The position numbers and the translations under genes are program-made. Source: Bacillota bacterium (GTDB taxonomy: Bacteria; Bacillota_I; Bacilli_A; RF39; UBA660). Taken from it: a DNA stretch of 53,708 nt. The notes beneath the pieces are model-generated. The model made no database searches. It was not told where the DNA came from and saw only the letters and a list, made by a program, of their open reading frames with translations. Each line of letters begins with the position of its first letter. Position 1 is the first letter of the stretch. Shown here in pieces: positions 16,056-23,270 of this stretch. The DNA is taken from positions 1 to 53,708 of the forward strand of contig SVAN01000006.1 of the NCBI GenBank assembly GCA_015059375.1. The letters are read 5' to 3'.

Positions 16056-16787
16056 ATGAAGAAACTTGTATGTTTTATTTTAATGTTTTTTGTAGGAATC
16101 ATGGTCATCAGTGCTGATACGGATGTTCAAAAAGTAGATTTTGTTCGGTGCGTTGATGGCGATACTGCGGTATTTAAAGTTGATGGTGAAGAAATAAAAT
16201 TCCGTTTTTTGGCAATTGATACTCCAGAGACGGTTCATCCTACTCAAGAGGCAGAAGCTTTTGGGAAAAATGCTAGTGAATATACTTGTAACAAATTGTC
16301 GAACGCCAATAGCATTGTTGTTGAGTATGAAAATTCCAACAAAAAAGATAAGTATGGTCGTTATTTAGGCTGGATTTGGGTTGATGGTATTTTGCTTCAA
16401 AAGGAATTAATTAGTGTAGGATATGCGCAAGTAGCATATATATATGGAACGTATCGATACACAGAGAGCTTATGCTTAGTGCAAAAAAAAGCGAAAGCGG
16501 CAAATTTGGGGTTGTGGCAGGATAATTATGAAGAAGGATATTGCTCTACCATTGATTTAACTAATGTTGAAGATATTATTAATTATGATAACATAACAAA
16601 TAATTCTGGTGAGACTATAACGGAAGAAGAAAAAGAACTTATTGGGGTTTTAGAATCCTTAGATAATATAACTAAAAAAGTTTCAAGCTTTAGTCGTAAT
16701 AATAATGATTTGATTTCCAATATTTATTTATATTTAATGCTAGGAGCAGCAGTTATTTCTATTATTTTTAAAAGTATCAAAAAATAA
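16056..16787 (+). CDS. membrane-anchored thermonuclease (SNase-family) exported nuclease
   Basis: 243 residues. A signal peptide covers about residues 1-20 (KKLVCFILMFFVGIMVISA). The staphylococcal-nuclease domain follows at about 25-155. Its active-site residues are visible: FRFLAIDTPET (first Arg, Asp and Glu of the R-x(n)-E motif), and KYGRYLGWIWVDG (second catalytic Arg). It ends KAANLGLW, typical of the family. A linker of about 60 residues leads to a C-terminal span (IYLYLMLGAAVISIIF) with a KSIKK tail. The enzyme is therefore probably held on the outer membrane face, where it would cut DNA or RNA outside the cell. ATG 16056 follows TAGTAGG. Such nucleases are usually freely secreted, so the anchor is noteworthy. 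Confidence 0.9.
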   Translation: MKKLVCFILMFFVGIMVISADTDVQKVDFVRCVDGDTAVFKVDGEEIKFRFLAIDTPETVHPTQEAEAFGKNASEYTCNKLSNANSIVVEYENSNKKDKYGRYLGWIWVDGILLQKELISVGYAQVAYIYGTYRYTESLCLVQKKAKAANLGLWQDNYEEGYCSTIDLTNVEDIINYDNITNNSGETITEEEKELIGVLESLDNITKKVSSFSRNNNDLISNIYLYLMLGAAVISIIFKSIKK

Positions 16788-16818
16788 TTAGAGTCATTGA
16801 GGTAAGTAATGTAAATTG

Positions 16819-16843
16819 ACATGCACATCGTTGCGTGTTTTTT
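16819..16843 (+). terminator. intrinsic terminator of the nuclease gene
   Basis: ACATGCA pairs with TGCGTGT (one G-U pair) around loop CATCGT and is followed by five T. Confidence 0.7.
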
Positions 16844-16904
16844 ATATAATCTAAAGCCCAAGCCATTTTATGTTTTCTTAATAAAATATAAATAGGGTGA
16901 AATA

Positions 16905-17696
16905 ATGTTATCATATTTTTTTAGTTTAAGTTATCCGGTTCAAGCTTTTATTGCGTGTATGGTGACCTGGGGAATAACATCTCTAGGTGCGGCAATAGTT
17001 TTTTTCTTTAAAAAGGTAAATAAAAATCTTTTGGATGGAATGTTGGGGTTAGCTGCGGGTGTAATGATTGCTGCTTCATTTTTTTCGCTTTTAAATCCGG
17101 CCTTATCCTTATCTGAAGAATTAGACATGATTCCGTGGTTGGTGGCTTTTATAGGCTTTTTTTCCGGCGGATTATTACTGTTTATTGGGGATAAAGTGTT
17201 TCCTAAAATTATTAATCATGCCAAAGAAAATAAAAGTAAACGCGCTTTAATGTTGGTTTTATCGATTACGTTGCATAATATTCCCGAAGGGTTAGCTATC
17301 GGGGTTGCATTTGGTTCGATTGCTTATGGAATAAAGGGGGCCACTGCGTTATCTGCTTTGCTTCTTGCAATTGGAATTGGAATTCAAAATTTTCCTGAAG
17401 GTACAGCTGTGAGCTTGCCGCTTCGACGTGAAGGCTTTTCTCGAAAAAAAGCTTTCGTAATTGGCAGTTTAACTGGCGTTGTTGAGCCAATATGCGGCTT
17501 AATTGGCGCACTACTAGTGTTAAAAGTACGAATGGTTTTGCCATTTTTACTAGCCTTTGCCGCGGGCGCAATGATATATGTAGTAGTCGAGGAGTTAATA
17601 CCTGAAAGTCAATCAAATAAATCAAAAGATGTAATGGCTTTATTTACAATTCTTGGATTTTCTATAATGATGATATTAGATGTCGCTTTAGGATAA
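16905..17696 (+). CDS. ZIP-family divalent metal transporter
   Basis: A 263-residue polytopic inner-membrane protein with about eight spans. The ZIP metal-binding signature is clear in span IV: LHNIPEGLAIGVAFGS near residue 125. Its partner in span V is IQNFPEGTAVSLPLRREGF near 163. It takes up zinc or another divalent metal; the exact metal cannot be told. It resembles the short bacterial ZupT-like branch. ATG 16905 follows AGGGTG by 6 bases. It stands alone between the nuclease terminator and the glucosaminidase gene. No Zur-like operator was recognised. Confidence 0.92.
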   Translation: MLSYFFSLSYPVQAFIACMVTWGITSLGAAIVFFFKKVNKNLLDGMLGLAAGVMIAASFFSLLNPALSLSEELDMIPWLVAFIGFFSGGLLLFIGDKVFPKIINHAKENKSKRALMLVLSITLHNIPEGLAIGVAFGSIAYGIKGATALSALLLAIGIGIQNFPEGTAVSLPLRREGFSRKKAFVIGSLTGVVEPICGLIGALLVLKVRMVLPFLLAFAAGAMIYVVVEELIPESQSNKSKDVMALFTILGFSIMMILDVALG

Positions 17697-17790
17697 TTGA
17701 CGATTGTTTTACAAAATATTAGTGCAAATCTAGAGTATTTTTATCAGTTATAGTATAATTTAGGGTGAAGAATAGGAAGGAGGGATAGCG

Positions 17791-19737
17791 ATGAAGAAGT
17801 TTTTTATAAATTTTTTCTTAGTTATTACCTCTTTCTTTTGTTTTTCTTTGAATCTTGATGCTGCAACTATAAAAGCTAAAATTACTTATAATGATGTTAA
17901 TTTAAGAACTGGTCCGGGAACAAATCATACTTATTTGAAAAAGCTTGCAATTAATTCAGAATTTGATTTTGTAAGTACAGAAAAATATGCTGATGAAAGT
18001 GGTTGTAGTGCGGGTTGGTATAAAATATATTATTCGAAAAGCGAAGAAGGGTATATATGTTCAGACTATGTAACAATTTTAACAATTGAAGAAATCCATG
18101 ATACACCAACTACAGAGTGTGAAATTGCTTTGGTAGAGGCAGGATTTCCTAAATCATATTGGCCAGCGTTATGTGGTTTAAAAAGTAAATATCCCAATTG
18201 GACTTTTGAGGCTGATGTTAATGGTTTAGACTTTGCTACTGCGGTATCCAAAGAAGCTGTTGGTAAGAAATCATTAATTCAAACTTCAAATCAAGGATAT
18301 TTATCTACAAGTACAGATTCGTATGATTACTTAAGTGATCTTTTTGTCGTTAAAGAAGGTAGTAATTGGTATTCTGCGAATGAAGAAGTAGTAGCATATT
18401 ATATGGATCCTCGTAATTTTTTTGATGAAAAATACATTTTTATGTTTGAAAAATTGTCTTTTGATGAAAATTATCAAACTGTAGAAGCAGTACAAAGTGT
18501 TTTGCATGGTCGCGATTTATTTCCTAATTCACAAATTATTTTTGATTCTGCAAAGGCTAACAACATTAATGCTATTTATTTAGCCAGTCGAATTCGTCAA
18601 GAAACTGGTGCAAATTTTTCTAGTTATTCTTTAGCTGGGCATACTATAACTTATAATGGGGTTACTTTTGATCATGTGTATAATCCATATAATATTGGTG
18701 CAAATACTGGGGCATATGATGGCCTTGTGTGGGCTGTAGCCGGTAATACCTATTTACGTCCGTGGACCACTGTTGATAATGCTATCAGTGGAGGGGCAGA
18801 GCTAATATCAGCTACTTATATTTCTCAAGGGCAAGATTCTGGTTATTTTCAAAAATTTAATACCAGTTCTTATTCTGCTTACTCAGCATATTCTCATCAG
18901 TATATGGCTAACATCAAAGCTGCATATAGCGAAGCTAGTATAGCTTACGATGGTTATTCAGAAATGAATTTGTTAGATAGTACGAACTTTACTTTTGTAA
19001 TACCGGTATATAGTAATATGGAAGAAACCAATTATTCTTTACCAAATGCTGGAAATCCAAATAATCATTTAAAATCTCTTAAAATTAATGGAAATGATTT
19101 AAAGGGATTTTCACATGATGTTTTTGAATATACTCATTACGTTGCTGTATCCAGTAATGAGATTATGCTTGATGCATCTACAATTAATTCTAATGCAGAA
19201 GTAGATGGAATCGGTAAAGTTATTTTAACGGAAAATGAAACTACTATTGAAATAATTGTTACGGCTCAAAACCAAAAAGTCCAAAAATATATTGTAAAAG
19301 TAATTAAAACTGATGGTATAGAAATGAGTGTAAAAGATATTGTGTTAAATATGAGTTTGCCAACCAGTGAAAATTATATGTTACTTGGTGCTGGTTATAG
19401 TGTTGATAGTTTTACTTCACTAGCTCAAAAAGCTGCAGCTACTGCTAAAGTTTCGGTTTCAGGAAAAACTACGGGAAATCTAGTAACTGGTGATATTGTA
19501 ACAATTGTAAATGGAAGTGATAGTTTAACCTACAATATTGTAATTAAGGGCGATTCAACTGGTGATGGAAATATAAATATTCAGGATTTACTAAGAGTCC
19601 AAAAATATATTTTAGGATATGCGGATATGAATGGTAGTTATTTAAAAGCTGGTGACACTAATCAGGATGGAATTGTTGATATCGTTGATTTGTTAAGAAT
19701 CCAAAAACATATTTTAGGTTATTTAACGATAAATTAA
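17791..19737 (+). CDS. secreted glucosaminidase-type wall hydrolase with C-terminal dockerin
   Basis: 648 residues in clear modules. (1) Signal peptide, about 1-24. (2) Bacterial SH3 domain, about 27-95 (YNDVNLRTGPGTNHTYL). (3) N-acetylglucosaminidase domain, about 105-385, with the catalytic-Glu region IYLASRIRQETGAN and NPYNIGANTGAY. (4) Cadherin-like beta-sandwich domain, about 428-510 (LKSLKINGNDLKGFS). (5) Two dockerin-type calcium-loop repeats, about 590-648: GDSTGDGNINIQDLLRVQKY and GDTNQDGIVDIVDLLRIQKH. It should cut peptidoglycan glycan strands. The dockerin would plug into a cohesin, and the next gene encodes one 10 bases later. GGAAGGAGGG lies before ATG 17791. A TATAAT at 17754-17759 is a possible -10 box without a good -35. 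Confidence 0.9.
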   Translation: MKKFFINFFLVITSFFCFSLNLDAATIKAKITYNDVNLRTGPGTNHTYLKKLAINSEFDFVSTEKYADESGCSAGWYKIYYSKSEEGYICSDYVTILTIEEIHDTPTTECEIALVEAGFPKSYWPALCGLKSKYPNWTFEADVNGLDFATAVSKEAVGKKSLIQTSNQGYLSTSTDSYDYLSDLFVVKEGSNWYSANEEVVAYYMDPRNFFDEKYIFMFEKLSFDENYQTVEAVQSVLHGRDLFPNSQIIFDSAKANNINAIYLASRIRQETGANFSSYSLAGHTITYNGVTFDHVYNPYNIGANTGAYDGLVWAVAGNTYLRPWTTVDNAISGGAELISATYISQGQDSGYFQKFNTSSYSAYSAYSHQYMANIKAAYSEASIAYDGYSEMNLLDSTNFTFVIPVYSNMEETNYSLPNAGNPNNHLKSLKINGNDLKGFSHDVFEYTHYVAVSSNEIMLDASTINSNAEVDGIGKVILTENETTIEIIVTAQNQKVQKYIVKVIKTDGIEMSVKDIVLNMSLPTSENYMLLGAGYSVDSFTSLAQKAAATAKVSVSGKTTGNLVTGDIVTIVNGSDSLTYNIVIKGDSTGDGNINIQDLLRVQKYILGYADMNGSYLKAGDTNQDGIVDIVDLLRIQKHILGYLTIN

Positions 19738-19747
19738 GGAGGTTATA

Positions 19748-21166
19748 ATGAAAAAAGGATTATGTAAATTATTAATTTTAATCGCACCCTTTATTCTAAT
19801 GCTTAACGTAAATGCTGCAAGTGCTACAGTAGCAGTTAGTAGTAGTGCTAATCAAGTTATTGTGGGAAAAGATGTTACAATCTATGTTAAGATATCTTCG
19901 GCTGCTGCGTTAGGATCATGGGAATACACTTTGAACTATGATACTTCAGTTTTTAAATTAATAAGTTCGGATGTTGGTCTGCACTATGCTTCTTATGCAA
20001 GTAATGGTAGTACAAAATCAGTTACTTATAAGTATGTTTTTCGGGCGTTAAAAAGTGCTACGTCTAAGTTTTATGTTGACTCTTCAATGGCAGTTGCTTG
20101 GGATGAAAGTATTTTAACAGTCACTAATGGATCTAAGTCAGTTAAAGCTTGGACTTATTCAGAATATCAAGCCAGTCTTTCTAGTAACAATAATTTAAAA
20201 AGTTTATCAGTAAGTGGATATGAAATAACGCCAATTTTTAGCAAAGATATATTGGAATACAATGTTAAAGTAAATGAAGATGAAACAAAGATTAAGGTTA
20301 GTGCAATGGCTGAAGATAGTACGGCTACTATTAGTGGAGTTGGAGAACTAGAAGTTTCTGCAGGAAATAATATATTTGATATAATTGTTATTGCTCAAAA
20401 TGGAAGTGAGAAAACATACAAACTAAGTGTTGATGTCATTGATAAAAATCCAATAAATGTTGAGATTGACAATCGAGAATATACAGTTGTAAAATTGGCC
20501 AGTAATTTAACTAAGCCAGAGAGTTATATTGAAAAAACAGTGATAATTAATGAGTATGAAATTCCAGCATTTTATAGTGAAGTAACAGAATTTACATTAG
20601 TTGGTTTAAAAGACGAAGAAGGTAATATTGAATTATTTATTTATGAAGATGATAAATACACTAAATATAATGAATTAAATTTTGGAAATATTACGATTTA
20701 TCCTTTAGCAATGAAAACTATATTAAAAGATTATCATAAAACAAGAATTACTCTTCAAAATATTGAATTAGAATCTTTGACAATTTCTGACGATTCACGT
20801 TTTAATTTAATATACGGATTAAACGTTGAAACGAAAGAGGAAGGATTATATTTATATGATTCAAAAGATAATACAATTGTTAAATATAATGATGAACATA
20901 TTGTGATTTTAGAGGAAAAGATAAAAACGTTGACTTATTCTACTATTGCTTTTATTGCCTCAACGGTATTAGCGTTATTCGGAATTATTGCTTTATCAAA
21001 GAAAAAGAAAAGAAGTAGTAAAAATAAAAAGAATGTAAATCAGATGAAACAAAATAAGGAAAATAATGAAACCGCGGATCCTAATCAAATAATTGATAAA
21101 TCTAATGAAGTCTACAATATTTATGAAGATGATAAAAAGAAGAAGAAACGGCAACGAAAAAAATAA
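19748..21166 (+). CDS. membrane-anchored cohesin-domain protein
   Basis: 472 residues. A signal peptide covers about 1-23. A cohesin domain lies at about 25-135 (VIVGKDVTIYVKISSAAALG, then YDTSVFKLIS, the typical cohesin strand pattern). A cadherin-like beta-sandwich domain at about 150-235 (LKSLSVSGYEITPIFSKDI) parallels the one in the upstream hydrolase. A middle domain of about 240-380 is unassigned. A membrane span (STIAFIASTVLALFGIIAL) at about 398-416 is followed by a highly basic cytoplasmic tail. No LPXTG-type signal is present, so it is held by the membrane. It has a single cohesin, hence one docking site. AAGGAGG precedes ATG 19748 and the gap to the dockerin gene is 10 bases. It probably docks that hydrolase on the cell surface. 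Confidence 0.85.
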   Translation: MKKGLCKLLILIAPFILMLNVNAASATVAVSSSANQVIVGKDVTIYVKISSAAALGSWEYTLNYDTSVFKLISSDVGLHYASYASNGSTKSVTYKYVFRALKSATSKFYVDSSMAVAWDESILTVTNGSKSVKAWTYSEYQASLSSNNNLKSLSVSGYEITPIFSKDILEYNVKVNEDETKIKVSAMAEDSTATISGVGELEVSAGNNIFDIIVIAQNGSEKTYKLSVDVIDKNPINVEIDNREYTVVKLASNLTKPESYIEKTVIINEYEIPAFYSEVTEFTLVGLKDEEGNIELFIYEDDKYTKYNELNFGNITIYPLAMKTILKDYHKTRITLQNIELESLTISDDSRFNLIYGLNVETKEEGLYLYDSKDNTIVKYNDEHIVILEEKIKTLTYSTIAFIASTVLALFGIIALSKKKKRSSKNKKNVNQMKQNKENNETADPNQIIDKSNEVYNIYEDDKKKKKRQRKK

Positions 21167-21249
21167 TCAGCATTTAACGAATAAATTGTTATGAAAAGTT
21201 TCACACTATTTATTGTACAAGCTAGATTATTTAGAAAGGATAGAAGCAA

Positions 21250-22407
21250 ATGAATAAAGAAGATTATTATATTAATTTGATATTAAACAAGTGTGTTTCT
21301 TTTGAAAAAAGTGATAGTTTGTTTATTTCATATTATGTTTATAATGAAAATTTTGTTCAAAAATTAATAAAAAAAATTGAAAAGACACATATTAAAGATA
21401 TTTACTTAGAATGTATTGACCCTTTTTATGAACATGAATTATTATCTAAGTTGACTTTAAAAGAAATAGAAAAATCTGAATATTTTGATTGTAGTATTTA
21501 CAATGATTACGCCAAGAAAAAAGCTGCATTTATTTTTTTTACTAGCCCAATTCCTGGCTTAATGAATGATATAGATGAAGAAAAACTAGCTTTAGTTTCA
21601 AAGATAAAAAGTAGTACTAAACAATATTTTATAAAGCAAGAAACTCAATATAATATTTCTTGGACAATTGTTCCTTTATATAATATGCATTGGGAAAAAT
21701 CTTTAGGTATTAATAATTTAGAAGACGTTCTTTATGATATATGTCTAGTAAATAAAAATGCTATAAAAAATTGGGAAAAACAAATCAAAAAAAGTATTGA
21801 ATGTGTAAAAAAATTGAATGATTTAAAACTGGATTTTTTACATTTTGAAAATTCATTGGGAACTGATTTAACTGTAGGACTGCCTGAGAATTATGCCTTT
21901 GAGGGAGTGGGTAATGAAAAAATTCTTATGAATTTACCAAGCTATGAAGTATTTACTAGTCCTAATCGACAATTAATAAATGGTAGGGTATATAACTCGC
22001 GGCCCCTTTATTTTAACGATGCTTTAATAGATAATTTTTATTTAGAATTTAAGGATGGCAAAATATCAAAATTTGGTGCTAAAAAAGGCAAAAAAGTCTT
22101 ACAAAGCATTATGAATACAGATGAAGGTGCATCTTATCTTGGCGAAGTAGCATTGGTAGAAAAAGATAGTCCAATAAGTAAAACAGGAATAGTTTTTAAA
22201 AATACATTACTAGATGAGAACGCAGCTTGTCATTTAGCTTTAGGAAGAGGTTTTGGCGATGGCACAGATGAGGAATTAAGGCAACGCGGAATTAATCTTT
22301 CACAAATACATGTTGATTTTATGATTGGTACTAGTGATATGAAAGTAACAGGTATTAAAGGCGATAAAAAAATAGTTATTATGAAAAATGGCAAATTTGT
22401 TTTATAA
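21250..22407 (+). CDS. M29-family metallo-aminopeptidase (AmpS/PepS-like)
   Basis: 385 residues, soluble, no signal peptide. M29 peptidases remove N-terminal residues from peptides with two metal ions. The C-terminal half carries the family's metal ligands: LPSYEVFTSP near 233 (Glu), YLGEVALVE near 298 (Glu), ENAACHLALG near 327 (His), and QIHVDFMIGTSDM near 353 (His and Asp). The N-terminal half is poorly conserved, as usual. It is slightly shorter than the family's typical 400-410 residues. AAAGGA lies about 9 bases before ATG 21250. It is monocistronic between the cohesin gene and tRNA-Glu. Confidence 0.88.
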   Translation: MNKEDYYINLILNKCVSFEKSDSLFISYYVYNENFVQKLIKKIEKTHIKDIYLECIDPFYEHELLSKLTLKEIEKSEYFDCSIYNDYAKKKAAFIFFTSPIPGLMNDIDEEKLALVSKIKSSTKQYFIKQETQYNISWTIVPLYNMHWEKSLGINNLEDVLYDICLVNKNAIKNWEKQIKKSIECVKKLNDLKLDFLHFENSLGTDLTVGLPENYAFEGVGNEKILMNLPSYEVFTSPNRQLINGRVYNSRPLYFNDALIDNFYLEFKDGKISKFGAKKGKKVLQSIMNTDEGASYLGEVALVEKDSPISKTGIVFKNTLLDENAACHLALGRGFGDGTDEELRQRGINLSQIHVDFMIGTSDMKVTGIKGDKKIVIMKNGKFVL

Positions 22408-22411
22408 ATTA

Positions 22412-22440
22412 TAGACAAAATGAGATTCTTATGTTATCTT
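22412..22440 (+). promoter_or_regulatory. possible promoter for tRNA-Glu
   Basis: TAGACA (22412-22417), 17 bases, TATCTT (22435-22440), ending 11 bases before the tRNA. Confidence 0.45.
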
Positions 22441-22451
22441 ATTAATGTCTT

Positions 22452-22528
22452 AGCCCGTTGGTGAAGCGGCCGAACACACCACTTTCTCAAGGTGGCATTC
22501 AGGGGTTCGAACCCCCTACGGGTTACCA
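22452..22528 (+). tRNA. tRNA-Glu(CTC)
   Basis: 77 bases folding as a class I tRNA. The acceptor stem is AGCCCGT/ACGGGTT with one G-U pair, discriminator A and an encoded CCA. The anticodon stem is CCACT/GGTGG with loop TTCTCAA, giving anticodon CTC at 22486-22488. The T-arm is AGGGG-TTCGAAC-CCCCT. The body resembles Bacillota tRNA-Glu. CTC reads only GAG, a rare codon choice in this AT-rich genome, so a TTC isoacceptor must lie elsewhere. Confidence 0.9.
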
Positions 22529-22539
22529 TATATAAATAG

Positions 22540-22569
22540 AAAGGCTTTGCGCTTTGCAAGGTCTTTTTG
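22540..22569 (+). terminator. intrinsic terminator of tRNA-Glu
   Basis: AAAGGCTTTGC pairs with GCAAGGTCTTT (11 bp with two G-U pairs) around loop GCTTT, then TTG and T-rich sequence. Confidence 0.75.
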
Positions 22570-22580
22570 TTTACATAATT

Positions 22581-22609
22581 TTGACATATACTGTTTTTTG
22601 TGATATAAT
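22581..22609 (+). promoter_or_regulatory. consensus sigma-A promoter
   Basis: A perfect TTGACA (22581-22586), 17 bases, and a perfect TATAAT (22604-22609), with TG just upstream. This is the strongest promoter seen in the window. It drives the small secreted protein at 22633. Confidence 0.9.
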
Positions 22610-22632
22610 TAAAATATCTTTAGGGGGAAAAG

Positions 22633-23148
22633 GTGAAAAATTTAAATAATTTAGAAAAAACGTTATATAAAGATATTTTTATGACAGTTTTTTTAGTTCT
22701 TGTTTCAATACCAATATGGTTAAATTTTAGCGTATCAGCTTTAGCGGCTGAGGCTAATTACTATGACAATTACAATTATGTTAAGTATGAGTTTTTAAAT
22801 GAAGCTAGCAAGACGCTACTTACTTATACAGATAGTGAAGCGTTAAGAAAGTGTGAAACGCAAGATATTTTAATTTATAATTATTCTAATACTCTGGACA
22901 ATTATTCTTTGCTATTAAAGATTCGCAAGAATTCATCTGTTAACTTAGATCAAATTAAAATTAATGTTAATTATCAAATTGATTACTTAAATAACTATCA
23001 TGTTTATGAAGATGCAGAAAATTATTACTTTGTTATTGATTCAAATGATATAGTTGCATCTTCACAAAAATATATTATCAGCATGTGGAATATTGATAAT
23101 AATCTAACATATAACAATGAACTGGATTATGAATTTATTATTGTTTAA
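22633..23148 (+). CDS. small exported or membrane-anchored protein of unknown function
   Basis: 171 residues, no family recognised. An N-terminal hydrophobic segment at about 16-38 (MTVFLVLVSIPIWLNFSVSALA) ends in a possible ALAAEA signal-peptidase site. The mature part is rich in Tyr, Asn and Asp and looks like a single beta-sandwich domain (LDNYSLLLKIRKNSSVNLDQ, then YYFVIDSNDIV). GTG 22633 is chosen because TAGGGGGAAA lies just upstream. Its perfect consensus promoter suggests high expression. It is monocistronic, with its own promoter and terminator. Confidence 0.72.
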   Translation: MKNLNNLEKTLYKDIFMTVFLVLVSIPIWLNFSVSALAAEANYYDNYNYVKYEFLNEASKTLLTYTDSEALRKCETQDILIYNYSNTLDNYSLLLKIRKNSSVNLDQIKINVNYQIDYLNNYHVYEDAENYYFVIDSNDIVASSQKYIISMWNIDNNLTYNNELDYEFIIV

Positions 23149-23170
23149 AGTAGGAAAATCCTACTTTTTT
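23147..23170 (+). terminator. intrinsic terminator of the exported protein gene
   Basis: A perfect 9-bp stem AAAGTAGGA / TCCTACTTT with loop AAA, followed by TTT. It starts in the stop codon. Confidence 0.85.
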
Positions 23171-23215
23171 CATTTGGTTATCATAATTGTTTAATATAAT
23201 AAGGTTTTAGAAATA

Positions 23216-23244
23216 TTGCATAGAATTAAATTAAGAATTATAAT
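23216..23244 (+). promoter_or_regulatory. sigma-A promoter of the ABC exporter operon
   Basis: TTGCAT (23216-23221), 17 bases, perfect TATAAT (23239-23244), 26 bases before ATG 23271. Confidence 0.75.
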
Positions 23245-23270
23245 GTAAGAACGAACAGAAAGGATTAACT

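Noticed and set aside
16816..16850. Promoter TTGACA ... TATAAT for the ZIP gene
   Set aside because: The spacer would be 23 bases, too long for sigma-A, and the -35 lies in the preceding terminator stem.
19748..21166. Sortase substrate status of the cohesin protein
   Set aside because: The end is a plain membrane span followed by a long basic tail, without LPXTG, NPxTx or TPxTYD before the span.
17791..21166. True cellulosome
   Set aside because: There is only one cohesin, one dockerin protein and no plant-polysaccharide enzyme or carbohydrate-binding module in the window.
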